Assembly: GCF_963576545.1 (NCBI RefSeq)
Contig: NC_083651.1
Coordinates: forward strand, 20,044,248-20,108,247
Direction: 5' to 3'
Source: Limanda limanda
Lineage: Eukaryota; Chordata; Actinopteri; Pleuronectiformes; Pleuronectidae
DNA length: 64,000 nucleotides
Position 1 is the stretch's first letter, and the number at the start of each line of letters is the position of its first letter. Positions 22,621-35,390 of this stretch are shown here, piece by piece. The position numbers were made by a program, and so were the translations under genes. Below the pieces are notes generated by a model. It made no database searches, was not told the origin of the DNA, and was given only the letters and a program-made list of their open reading frames with translations.

Positions 22621-25555
22621 CATCACCAAAATAAGAGTTTGGCTTTAGGAAATGGTGATCAATATATGACATAGCGATCTGCTGTAATAGTTTGTTTGCC
22701 TCCTTGCTTGAGGATTCGCTCCTTCACAAAATCAACCACATAACACTGAATAAAGCTCAGTCTCATTCTGTACGTGCAGCATTTTAAATCACTTTCCCAG
22801 CTCTGTGTGTCATATGGGAGGCGGAGGCACTTTACTTAATGTATGCATTATGCAGCCACATATTAGAGCTTTGCACTAAACACCACAGCTTTAATTAAAA
22901 CATCACATGAAGTCATGGGAACTTGTGCTGAAGGGTGGGATGAATATTTTAGCCAGGGGATTTTTTTAAAGTTTATCTCAGCCAAGAGCAAGGAGGTTGC
23001 GGTTTAATCTCTGGATCAGCGACGGCTTTTAACCACACTCACCACGCTGCTCCGGCAAGATTACTTTGAAATACAGGCAGCTTTCAGAAGAGTAGCCAAT
23101 TTAAACTCTGATATCATTCCTATCTCCAAGGAACAGCACAGGACTTTCTTTCTCAAAGGATGAGAAAGAATAGACAGAATCGATAAACACATTGACTTTC
23201 ACTACATAATGTAATTGCTGTTATATAGTCCCTCCCCTCTTCACAGAACATTGTGTTCGGGACATGACTGAACGGTCAATTAGCCATTACTATGCTCATT
23301 TGTCTGCATCCCGCCTGTCAATCGGGCAGAGTAGCTCCATGGAGATGACGATGATCGCCAAACCTCACAAATCTAAATGCGCGTGTGGTCGTCTCGGCAC
23401 GACGCAAACAATTAGAGGGAAAAGATTCACAGTCTGAGCAGCATATCTGTCGGACTGATGTGGCATCTGTTTGTGAAACTGAGCGTAGTTGTTTTTGAAA
23501 GATCGCTGAGATCAAGTGGGGGGGGTGGGGGTAGACAAACATCAGGTGTGGAATGAGATACGCATCCCAGGGGGCGCCGCTGTGGGATGTGTACCGTTCA
23601 TCACACCTTGTTTAATCCCAACAAACTTGACAAACTGGAGATAAATACCCACATAAGTGTTCATTCAGAGGAACCGTTTGACATCTGTTATGCAAGAGGA
23701 CTAACTCTGTAACACACTGGAACAATTCTGAACATCTGGCGATACCAATTAGCCATGCAAGGCTGACCGCTTGGGCCACAGGAGAACACAACATTTTGTT
23801 TTTAAGTTTTTGTTGTGAGAAATTAACTCGATGCATCATTTGAGTGTAGGAAGGTTTTTTCTCTTTAATTGACACGTGAACAAATGGGCCAAAACTTTCT
23901 ATTCAGAACATTTGGAACCTCTTTATTCATCCACTTTTTCAGAAAGTGCCACAGCGTCGGTAGTAGATGAGACTCAGGCTTCAAGACAGTAGATATTAGG
24001 GATTTGGACATGTTATTACTCTGGGAACAAAACAGTGTGTCTCACAGTAATCGCACCTGAATGGATCGACTAAACTGTGTTGAGACATGCACTAAAGTCT
24101 GGAAGTTTTTAGGGAAATTTCCAAGGGAGCTGTATGTGAGAATAAAATCGCCCAAGTCAGTTACTCCAGACATTTTCTAAAATTTGAGAATAAATCAGGA
24201 AAATTATCTCAGGATGAGAACAAAATGTGCAAATGTCAAAGAAAGAACAAACATATGTGAGTATCTTCCTCTTCCACCATCTCTGATGTGTTATCACATA
24301 AAAATTGCAGTGGGATTAGTACAGGGTCATGTTCTGCCTCCTGTATTCTCTCTGCCAGACGTCCCCCCCTCGCCTGAATGTTCCAGATATCGTCCTGTTG
24401 TTTTAAAAGTGTCTGACGTGGACAATTTCCTGCTGCCATCTTCACATGTAAAATGCAAACTCCGGAAAATGTCCAGATCCAATTTTCCACCTGTTTTACA
24501 GACTGTATATTTGAAAACAGTCTTTAAACCACATATTAAATTATTCATCATTAAAAAGAGTAGGGTTGCTGGCATGACTAAAGACTTAAAATTTTTAAAA
24601 CATGTTATTGTAGAGGGAATGGAATCACATTGCATGAATGTCCTTTTTAACAGTATCGTCACCGGCTCCAAACCACACATTTATTTAAATAGATACGTTT
24701 TTGATCTCAGTTGGAGTTTCAGAAATCTGCAGCAAAGTCAATGTTTGATGTCCATTCATTTTATGGTTCTATATAATTACACTTTTTAGAAATCTATTCA
24801 TGGAAAAGTATTTTCCTGTGGCTCCATTGGCTGACTTATATTGAATATGTAATTTCAAAATCTCTCCGGGGCCCATGAGACCCTCGACGAGTCAGACAGA
24901 TCCATTGTCCTCCCAGTCGGGCGACCGACACAGCACTGTGATATTCAGTTAGCTGGAAGCACCTGCTCCCAGTCTGTAATGAGTATGCAGAGTTTGCTGC
25001 ACAGGAAGCAAATGGCAGAAGCCTGATAGAAAGCGTGAGTCCAGGCGAGAGAGAAAAATGACCCCATGAGTAAAGCGAACAGGGCGGCTCCATTTAAACC
25101 CCCCCCCCCACCTATTTAACTGGCTGGTGGATTTGATGTTTCATTAAATTGATGCCTTAAGCCGCCGCTGGAATGTGATGAACCAATTTTATGTTGTTCT
25201 CTTTGCTCTCTCTCTCTTTGCTCTCTCAGCTTTGTTTTCACAATTATTGCAACCGACAATGCAATTTATCTTTACATTTTAAAAGGTCTCTTTAACTTTG
25301 TGATCAGAATTTATCAGTGAATAATCACAATTCTTAAATAACATTACAATCCCAACACAGACTATGATCTGTTTAGTTTCACAGGTGACACTTTGAGGCT
25401 GTCCTCATCATGTCAACACATAAAATAATGGTAGATTAATTGATTTTGTTTTTAATACTTACACATTTATTTGAAAAGATACATAAAGTATGTATGTACC
25501 TGAAGTATAATGTCCCTCTTGCAGGGAGGAAGCAAGTATCACTAGTGGAAGAACA
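22621..25555. other. intergenic, candidate conserved non-coding blocks
   Basis: About 22780-23360 and 24820-25200 are repeat-free and of even composition. No exon was recognised. The open frame of 201 codons at 24184-24789 lacks any family signature and is treated as chance. Confidence 0.35.
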
Positions 25556-25720
25556 ACAGTAAGTCGATATAGGAAGGCAAGGCAAGACAGATTTATACAT
25601 AAAGTGTGTTTCATACACAGAGGCAGATTCAAGGATTCAAAAGAATACTATTCAAAATCAGAAAGCACAGTTTAAAACAAGTTTAAAGCTAACTAAAAGA
25701 GATTAAAAAAGGTAAAATAA
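25556..25720. repeat. dispersed repeat fragment
   Basis: GGCAAGGCAAGACAGATTTA followed by TGTTTCATACACAGAGGCAG and an A-rich run resembles a common fish repeat tail whose usual wording includes GGCAAGGCAAGTTTATTTAT and CATTTCATACACA. Diverged and truncated. Confidence 0.45.
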
Positions 25721-26500
25721 TAAAAAAATATCAAATGTATGTACTATAAAGTAGTAACTAAAAATAGAATAGATGTTCATCAATAAATTTGATGAACTTA
25801 TGAAATAGTTAAAGTTATTCAACAGTTATTTAAGAGCATTAGCAACACCCTGAAACAATAATGGTTATCACTAAAAGGCTTGCAGAATTTTTTCAATTAA
25901 AAATATCAAAGCACAGAATACAGTCACATAAAGGATACCCTGACTGTTTTTGCTTGGTGGAAATGTTGATTTGTCAGTTTAACTTTGGAACTATTCTGTC
26001 ATTAGAGTTTTATTGCTGGAGAATTATCTATCTCAACTCCTGGTGGCGGAGTAAGTGATGAGTCATGCATCATTTTCACAGGTACTTACATATTACAGAA
26101 TCGATTGTTGAATGTCTGAAGCCAGAGAACTTTGTATCATATATCATGTTTTCCTCTCCTGATCCAGGACTGTTGAGCCAGGAAAGTAAGATTAATAACC
26201 AATCAGATTTTTCAGTGTACAAAATGTCAGGAAATAGTGACGCTGTCCATCATTAATCAGTGAAGTTGACAGATTTTGTGTGGCCAGATGTCAAAAGCCT
26301 GCAAAATAACTAATATTCACAAGTGAGAAGCTGGTACAAGCGAAATTTTGACTTTTTTTATTAAAAATGACTTAAATAATTAATACATTGCCACTGATGT
26401 TCTGTCAATCATCTGATCGGCTCATCAATTCAGCTCCAGAGGAAATAAGGAAATAATGAAACTTCAATGTGCAGTGTAACCAAGCAAGTTGGTCTATGCC
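25721..26500. other. intergenic, nothing recognised
   Basis: AT-rich with short chance frames. Confidence 0.35.
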
Positions 26501-26503
26501 TAA

Positions 26504-27463
26504 AGGCTCATACTACTACGTGTCCGTTTCTCGGAGAGGTCTCAGCGGAGGGCAAAGAGTCTTTTTGATTTTTACTTCTCCGACACAGTCCGTCGGAAAA
26601 AATTCATCGCCAAACCCATAGGTGGCGCAACGGAAGACGAGCTCAGAGAAGCCTACCCCATTTGGGAAGAAGAAGTCCACGTGTCTCTGTTTACATGTTA
26701 GCCTGCCTCCCACACACTGAACCATGGCAACTAACGGAACTAAATAAAGTGACACCCAGCGTGTCAAGATGCTGATGTAATCGTTTCTTAGCGCAGCGGT
26801 TCCCCGGTCTTGTTTCCGAACTGTGTTGCTGATTCCACAGCTTGAATCTGCTTGAGGCTACATGTAGCTAGAAGCTACCCGGAGCTAGCTCCCCCCCAGC
26901 TTCCACACACAGTCAGCAGGGACTCCCGGCACTAACAACTACTATCCAGTGTTTGCTTCTAACCTGACGGTATTATAGAAACAGTGTCATGATAGAAGTG
27001 GAATTAAAGTCGTGACGGCGGGTTCTTGCACTGTTACCACCGCAGTTAGCATGGTGGCTAGCCTAGCCTGCTAGCGCCGTTTTGAAAGCTCGTTATTACC
27101 GTCTGTGACCGTGCACACATGCCCTCAGTGCTCTAACGAGCCACCGTCAGCCGGACAACTCCGCTGGCTTAACACACACGTCACATTAATCGTAGAATCA
27201 TAGTTGTGTTCGTGTTTGTTGCTACAAGTAAACAGGAAGTTTGAGGTCCAGAAATACGGAAATGACGTCATACGGAAATGATGTCGTTCACGGACCAATC
27301 ACAGCCAAGAGCGGTCCGTTGGGTCTCCAACATGAAGACGGATAGTTAGAAAAATCAGACGTGTACGAAAAGCTGTCCGAAGCACTCGGAGAGGGCGTTT
27401 CATGACGGATAGGGCGGTCTTATCTGTCCGTAATAGAAAAAACGGAGAGGCATAAATTGGCCT
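26504..27463. mobile_element. PIF/Harbinger-like MITE, 960 bp
   Basis: The left end begins AGGCTCATACTACTACGTGT and the reverse complement of the right end begins AGGCCAATTTATGCCTCTCC; both continue into a TCCGTTT-type block, so the termini form an imperfect inverted repeat. The element is flanked by TAA on both sides (26501-26503 and 27464-27466), the 3-bp target duplication of PIF/Harbinger elements. No transposase is encoded, so it is non-autonomous. The interior is GC-rich and contains a TGACGTCA palindrome near 27264 and repeated CTAGC runs. Confidence 0.7.
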
Positions 27464-27466
27464 TAA

Positions 27467-29480
27467 GCCTAACAACACTTTAACCCTAGTATTACCACAT
27501 TATGATACAGTTTGTTTTTATGCAGCAGTGTTAATTTGTTGGTGATGTCGGATCAGAAATCCCTGTGTAATTTTGAAGGTGCATGGACCAGTGACATATT
27601 TTGTTGGTTAAATCATTCGTGTTTAATTTGAAGGTCTTGTTGGCCAGGCAACAGTGTTGTTCAGTGCTTCAGCATTACACTCCCTGGATCTCCATTTTGG
27701 GGATTGAGATACATGAAAGACTTGATGTAGAAAAGCAAACCTCTCTCTCTGGGTAATTCATAAAACTATACTACAGGGACGTTTTTATTGTTGTCTGTTT
27801 ACTCATTCTACAAAATGAAAATCTGCATCTGCAGTGTTTTTCCTCATAAAAAAGAATTTCATTCAGTTCATTTTCACAAATGCGTGGAATATTCCACAAC
27901 CTGTGTTTCGGTGTTTCCACTCTCATTCACATCGGTAATCACAAGCAGCTTCAGAGTGAGGTGAGGGCTTTTATCTGGGCTCAGTGATTAGACAAGTGCC
28001 ATCACAGGGACATTTAGTGGTTTGTTATCCAAACAATGTCTTACTGATATCACAACAGACAGACAGAGGATAGAGGATAATAATAATATTGTTGATGCTC
28101 TGTACAATATATAATCAGCATTGATTTGATTGACAGTCCGTTCAAAAGAGGCCCGGAGGTAAATCAAATCCCTTACTAAAACTAATGGGAAAAAGATGCA
28201 ACACCGAGATGTTAGTGCCTTAAAAGCTCTTTCTTTGCCCAGTGAAGAGTAAGATGGCTCAAAGCAAGACAGAGAAAAACAACTCGGCACTGTTCTTTTA
28301 ATTACACGCCTGTTTCAAGTCTGTCAGGACGGACCTGTGATATCAGAGCCTCTGAGAAACAGCACAAAAGGATGGCTCCATGTGTGAAGTCAACAGGATT
28401 GCACCGGCCCAAAGCGAGAGGCAGTGGAGAGATGGCTTCAGCCCAACTGTTTCCTGGAGATAAGGACGGAACAGAGCATTTGGGATGGAGCAAATTAAAT
28501 AAGTCAGGCAAACAGAGAATGACAGTTTAACATGGTATCTAATTAACGATAAGGGATCGGCAGATGCACTCACACGAAGCAGTCGCCAATTTGGCAGAAA
28601 TGTGGCACAGAGGTGGAGCAAAATTCCCAACATTGTTAGAAGCTTTTTTAATTTAGTAAATAAATCACTGTTTTCCTTCTAGCCTGAGTGTTACTCAACA
28701 TAGGACTGGGCAACATGGCAAATAATTGTATTAAGATAAAAAATATTTACATCGGTTGGTTTTGATAATTATCACAATGAATGTCACATTATTTTTTTCA
28801 AGTTCAAAGATTGATTTTGGCTCAAAGTGAAGGCTGTGGTTTTATACTCTTCCTCATAAGCAGAGAAATACTTGATAAACAGTAAAACATTTTATGAGGT
28901 AATTCATTACATTGATATATATTGATGTTGTTTTATGTCACAATGCAGCTTTTATGTCAAACTGAAACATGACATGAAGCATTGTTTTGATCATACAGCC
29001 AGATACTATATAAAAAGATATTTAGACATATTATAATAGGAAAATCTCATATAGAAATCACAGGTACAATGAATAGTATCAATGGTGGCTGGGTTTCGAT
29101 AAAGTAGCTGCAGGATAAGGGTTGTTCAGACTTTCACACTTTCTCAATGTTTTAAAAAAGTTCAATTTGGGAGGTTATATTTTATTTTTCCTCCATCTCT
29201 GTCTTCTGTTAGAGCAGATGTCTGTGTCTGTCCTGCAGCTCCTTTACACAGTGACACTGTCTCAGGATTCATTAGTGCGGCTGCCACAAGGGAGAGATGC
29301 CAGAGCAGAGGCCATCTATTCAGCTCAGCTCCATCACAAACTGAGTACAGTGTGGAAACAGGTGGGCTCGCTATTTGTATGAAACGATACAAAAGAAAAG
29401 AAGCATTCAGTAAAAAGTCCATATATATTATCGAACCAATGTGATTTGAACTACACCGAGTACCTGTGAATCTCTTTCAA
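27467..29480. other. intergenic, one candidate conserved block
   Basis: About 27980-28640 has balanced composition, several TAAT-type motifs and no repeat signature; it may be a regulatory conserved element. The rest is AT-rich and unassigned. Confidence 0.35.
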
Positions 29481-29835
29481 TCACAGCCACTGGATGGATT
29501 ACCATGAACTTCTGTGCTGACATCCATGTTCACCTAGTGGATACAGTCTAGTGACCCGACAGCAGGTTGAGCATTTTGTTAAGATTTGGCCAGTAGGTCA
29601 AATTTGTCACCAAACGAGTGATATATAGATTCTGATCATTTTGGCATCAAGTGCATCAAGTGTTCAAGTGTTCACATCAACACTAATTTCCAAATGTTAA
29701 CATGCTAACACTGTATAAACCTTGTAAGCATTGTTTGCATTGTCATTGAACCTAAACCATAGACTGTATATAAAGATGGTTGACATGACTTGGTTATATA
29801 TCCCATAGAAGTACATGTTAAGTACTGTCTCAGTG
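29480..29835. repeat. dispersed fish repeat fragments
   Basis: CACTGGATGGATTACCATGA, then GACATCCATGTTC, then AAATGTTAACATGCTAACAC and GCATTGTCATTG follow the order of a widespread fish repeat. Directly after it, CATAGACTGTATATAAAGAT (from about 29759) marks the end of a second dispersed repeat. Both are diverged. Confidence 0.55.
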
Positions 29836-32640
29836 TTAAAAGGATAAAACAAACATCAGTATATCGTTCCATTAAACTAAATCAACTAAACCAAAATTTG
29901 GTTGAATAGATAACCAGCACTGAACAAGTCAATACAAAGCACAGCAAAGCATCATATTGTGCTGTGTTTGTAGTCTTTAATGCTCCATTGAAGAAAAGAG
30001 TCCCTGTAGAAATAATGAGTTATCTATTTCTCACTGCCTCTCTATCTGTTAAACCAGTCTAGTTGCATTCAGTACAGTTGCCAAACCATTTCAACATTGT
30101 AGTTCTGTATGTGACAATATGTCTGAAGATTTAGAAAGATTTATATTACAAATTATTATAGACTTAAATTAGGTGGAATTGGTTCTGCTCATCAGTAGCA
30201 CCGTGACTCCTCTGTGCTACGGAACCAAACCCAGTTTACACATACCACTGAGATTATAGTCCCAGAGCATCAGATGCTTCCAATATTTATGCTAATATCA
30301 ATCTATTGTGAGCTAGAGAAATCCACACAGGCAACAGTTATGTGAAACAGGTACCATAGGGGAAGAGTGTAAACAAGCCAAAATACAAACGGTCTCAATG
30401 CCTCCATGTCTGTGATCATTGTTTTGTTTGAACATGATTAGTTATTACAACAGCAGGCTTTTACCAACGGTGTGTGTGAAAATGAAAGTGTCTTGTCAAT
30501 TCTCCTCCCGACACAAACTCTGATCTGCTCCATTAACATTAACCTTCAGCAAGATGGTTTTATTTCAGGCCCAGTGGGTTTGTGTATGGCAACAAACGAG
30601 AGGAAAGTCAAACCACCACCTACAGTGTCCTCCTTGTGCTCCACAGCTCCATCCTGGGTCCTACTCCTGGGGGAGTCTGTGTGTCATTGCTACCATGCCA
30701 ACCCCCCCCCCCATTCACTCCAGAACCTTACGTCAGCTCCGGTCTCAGCATCACCAGGACGTGGAGCTTTACATCTTTCGATATGTCTTCCTCTCTGCCT
30801 CGAAGGCACTGACCTGCTGGTCACACACTACATGTACACCAAGCAGTCTTACTCATGATGTCGGTCAAGGCAAGTGTGTTCACCATTCATGCATGTGTGT
30901 TTGTTTAAATGTTATAATTTACAACACCACAGCCAAAAAATACTTTTTTTTTTTTACTTTAACCATCCACTTTATTGGGTGGAATTAGATTATTCATTCT
31001 TCATGTGAATGAGGACACATATTCTTTCTCTCTACAGTTAGAGCATTTGATATGAGTGAATCACACAGGTTCATATCAGAGAGTAGAATCAGGGTCAAGC
31101 ATTCAGACCTGTGTTAGTCTCTATGTTACACCAATGTCAATCATGCATTTGCCTACGACAGATACTGAAGGATGACTCGTCTGACCATACAGTATTTTGA
31201 CAGATCTGTATAAGCTGGTGATTCGCTCCCTGCACAACTGAACTCTTTAATAACCCTCTCTATATGTTGATGGCAGCTGAGTGTTGTTATTGTCACAGTC
31301 AGTCCCATGCTTAGATCTAAATGCAGATATCAGGTTCGAGATCTCCTGCTGTCCAATAATGACCCATCTTTCTCACAAATCTTCTCCCCTTGATATCTTT
31401 TCACACAAAAGGTCAGCTGGGCACCGTCTACATTCTACATGTCTCTGAGCATTATAGAATGATTATGGTCTGATGCCATCATACATTATGACGAATGATT
31501 TCATTAAAATGTGTCATTAATGTTTTTGAGTATCGCTTTTGAAAAATAACCCAAAATCTACAATATATATTCTCTTATATAGAGTATTATCTACAACAGT
31601 GCACATTTTCATGCAATCAACTTTACTTACTCAACAGAAAACGTGATCATGTGCAATGCATTCATTCAACAGGAGTCTGTTAAAGTGGCTGCCGCTGATA
31701 GTGATGTAATTGTTTGAGTGGCAGCTGCTCCTTGTTAGAGTCACTTATTAAATCTTTGCGCCCACTCACAACTCCACTAACACGCTCATTTCCATAATAA
31801 GAATCTTTGAAGGGTGGTGATGCCTATTATTGCCAGACCTGTACATGGAATAAAAGGTCAGGAGCTGGAGACATTAATTCAGTTATAAAGGACTGAAAAG
31901 GAAGGGACGCTGCTTTGAACAGTGTTTGGCTGTCTCTGCATGTGATGCTCTCAGGCCACAGCAGAATATTTATCAACCCACTCTCAGTTTCCATCCCTGC
32001 GTCCTGGCTTCTCAATCACCAATCGCAAAGTGTCTGGTGCCCTCCGTCAAATCTGTCCAGCCGGCCTGTGATCAGAGCCTGTGTTCAAAGGCTAATATAA
32101 TATGACAGTTGTCAAAGCCATGCAGCATGTCACTCCCAACATCCTTCTAGGAAACCACAGTGTACAGCTCACAGCTATTTATGGCATCTCCGTAAAGAAA
32201 TGGGAGCATGTTCATCTATAAACGATGTCTCCATGGACTGGACAACATAGATGGAGATTCTCTATAAGTCTGATGATCTAATTTTACACACGGTTAATTT
32301 TCAGAGGGTTAATTCTAAGCCAAGAACAGTAGAATGTGTTTTTTAATTCTCCAAAATATCTTTCTAATAAAATTCTAATGTATATATTTTTTAATTGCAA
32401 CAAGATAGATAACTTCAAAGACCATGACTAGTTTACTGTTTTTGTGCTTCATTCCATCTCCTTTGATATTTATTGATTATTTATCATAGAATGTTTACTT
32501 TCACTGCTGGTTTCGAAACGCTATTCAAATAATATCTTTATAATGTTATTGCATTCAATTTTATGCCGACGAAACAAACTAAATAGACATTTCCATTTCA
32601 GCATTAATGTTTCAACATATCCTTCAAAGCAATATAAATT
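29836..32640. other. intergenic, no gene seen
   Basis: Several overlapping chance frames near 30470-30990, none with family signature. A poly(T) run lies near 30945. About 31680-32130 is a repeat-free candidate conserved block. Confidence 0.35.
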
Positions 32641-33060
32641 ATTCGTTTGCCCAAGTGGGGGCAGCAGATCAACACGAAAACTCAACTTGTGACATATTAT
32701 TTAAAGTAATTATAACTTACATGGTAACAAAGAGTTGCTTGATAACACATCAAGCCGACATGCAGCCAAATTGCCTTTCATTCCATTTGTCCTAACTCCA
32801 TTTAGCTCCGTTTTGTTCTCCACCATCTTCTGAAGAAAAAATATCTCGCCCCTGCGGCTAGTTGCTAACTGCGTCTGCCTGCTAACTGCTAACTGGTGGG
32901 AGTTACCATTGAGTCTATCAGATCTCTTTCGTGAAAGCAGCCACATGTAATAACTAGAACTGGCCCTGAGGGGAGCAGTACGAGCAAAGCGTCACATGCT
33001 AGTCTATTATTCAAACAAACATACAGATTAGTGCAGCTTTAAGTTGAGGATTATTAATAT
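32640..33060. repeat. dispersed fish repeat, probable DNA transposon remnant
   Basis: CAGCAGATCAACACGAAAAC, CTTGTGACATATTATTTAAA, ACATGGTAACAAAGAGTTGC, then TTTTGTTCTCCACCATCTTC, repeated GCTAACTGC and GGGAGTTACCATTGAGTC occur in the order of an abundant fish repeat I recognise. Terminal repeats were not delimited. Confidence 0.55.
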
Positions 33061-35160
33061 TAATAGACCTAATTAAAGCAACTGTGGACTGTGCGTCATT
33101 CTGTCCCTGTAATGAATGCTCTGTTTTAACAGGTAACACCCTTTTGCTTTTTATAGAACAACATCCAACTGTTTCATTATTCACCTCCATGATGTAATTT
33201 ACATGTTTTAAAACTGCAGTTGTCCTCTCTCTTTCTTCATTGCCGACAGTCAACCTCCACGAGGGTTAAGTACTCATGAAGGAGTATTTTGAGACGTGCC
33301 TTTGAAATTTAATGCCACAAAATTAAAGGGGATTATGAGACTAACCAGTACTGAGACGCTCGGCAGCAGTGTGCACTGGTCTCGTGTCCATTGTGAAGCC
33401 TGGACCGACTTTTTCTGTTAGCCCGGAATGAGAATGTTAGCAAAAGAGCCTGTTGCTCTCCGATGAGACACAATAACTCAGTGCGCTCTGTTAATGGTCT
33501 GGTTAATCACAGTACCTGCGTAGTTACTTCCATTTCTCCTACTTCTTGTGCCCACGGGTCTTGTTTCTATTTACAGTTCCATCATTCTTCTGTAAAAACA
33601 CATTAGCACATTTACGGGTATTATTAGACTTCAATTTGTGTTCGTCTGAGCCTCGAGCAGTCTGTCAGGTTCTGATTACAAAAACAATGCATTTATCTTG
33701 TTGGGTGTGGGACAGCTTTGATGTTGTGGACTTAGGGAAAGATGAGGGTGGCTGTGGCCCTGTGTGAAAGCAGCCAGGTGCTGGCACTGAAACCTGCTCT
33801 GACCTGAATACAGCTGATGTTTTGACATTGCTGTCATCAGAATGCAGGGCGAAGGCAAGCAGAGGGACACGGAGGATCCTGTAGAGGGGGGTGGGAGGTG
33901 GAGGAGGAGAGGATTGAAGACCATTGACAATCAAGAGGATAAAGAGAAAGAATGAGAGAAAGACAGATTTTATTTGATTCACCACGCAATCCATCTCATA
34001 TTCTGCCTTTTAAACAATCTCAATTTCCGCCTTGTCTGTCTCAGAAGTCTGGCAGCTGACATTTCCTGTTATTACATTTTCATCATGAAATGAACAATTT
34101 TCTAAATGTCTCGTGTAATTTTCCGGGCTTTCAGATGACCAGCAGAAACCGACTGTGTAGTGACGACGGCTTGTCACCTGGAGTCCTTGTCAGAGCCATC
34201 ACCTCCCTCGACTGTTTATTTGTGTCTGCGTGTGTATATACTGGATGTATGTGTCACTTGTATTGAGAGTGCCTGGAGTTTATAACCCCTATATGCTGGC
34301 TGCTTCAGGGCTTCAGGGGGCACTGCTGTCACTTCGCTGTCAGACATCATTAATCGTAGAATGCATATGGGTTGTCATGCCGGAGAAGAAAAGTGCATTT
34401 CTTTGGTCCTTCCTCCACAGCCACTGTTAGGTGCTGGTATCATCTCTCAAAGATTAAAGGAGGTGGGAAATATAATCAGCCCCTTTCATGTCGCTTCCAT
34501 CCATTTTGTGCCATGACGCTCCCTGTGCATCACATCTGCTGTGTAAAAATAACCTCACATGGCTTGGCACCACACTGACCAGGCTATTATTAGACAAAAC
34601 CTTTCCAAACCGATTTTCCTCTCCAATAATCTTTTAAACGCTCAGACCAAATAATGCCCCAGTCTGACATATGACGTAGAGGCCCCCCTCAGAGGCTGCC
34701 TGGTGTGGGACACTCTGATGGGCATTGTGAGATAAAAGCAGTGGGGGTGACAGAGCACAACTTTCTCTCTCTCTCTCTCTCGGCTCTGGGGTCGCTCAAA
34801 CAGGGACCTACTGGGCCTTTATTAGCTGTCAGCGACAAGGGACTCATATTGGACTGTTCGTGGCAAGCTCACTGTGCCGTTTGCTGGCGCAAGAGGAAGA
34901 CACTTATGTGCTGTCATCAATATGCTTTATCAGTAAATCAGTGGTGTTACTCTCCGCTCTCCCAGCGAGAAAAAAAACACGTGACAGGATGTGGGGTGGC
35001 TGTTGTCAGCAGTGGAAAATCCCATGGATTCATACACATTGATTGTGAATCTGTCTCATACATGAAAAGTACTGGGATGAACGTGAGGGTTGGGGGGTGG
35101 GGAGGTGCAGAGGACTGGGCAATGGGTGAATCCAAAGAGCAGCAGAACTGTCTAATATGT
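33061..35160. other. intergenic, candidate conserved blocks
   Basis: About 33250-33780 and 34080-34730 are repeat-poor with even composition. A CT microsatellite of about 20 bp lies near 34764. No exon recognised. Confidence 0.35.
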
Positions 35161-35164
35161 TGGT

Positions 35165-35170
35165 TACAGG

Positions 35171-35208
<38 letters not shown>

Positions 35209-35390
35209 TTTATTTATGTAGCACCCTTCCATAGAGGACTAATAAAACAAAAATAAAAGGAAAAAAGCAAAATTACATTTAAAATCAAAGACAGTTAATG
35301 AAATAATACAACAAGTAATGGGAAAGAAAAGGCCAGAACAAAGTAAAAGCCATTCAGAGTCAACAGTCAGTCATCAGAAGATCTCAGGCT
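35165..35390. repeat. (AAT)n microsatellite and adjoining repeat tail
   Basis: Pure AAT triplets occupy about 35171-35207, followed by ACTTTATTTATGTAGCACCC, a wording typical of dispersed fish repeat tails, and then an A-rich stretch. Confidence 0.6.

Noticed and set aside
24184..24789. 201-codon plus-strand open frame
   Set aside because: No family signature, no promoter or splice support, and overlapping frames of similar length on the other strand; likely chance in AT-rich DNA.
30472..30988. Three overlapping plus-strand frames
   Set aside because: Mutually overlapping in different frames, none with family similarity; a low-stop stretch.
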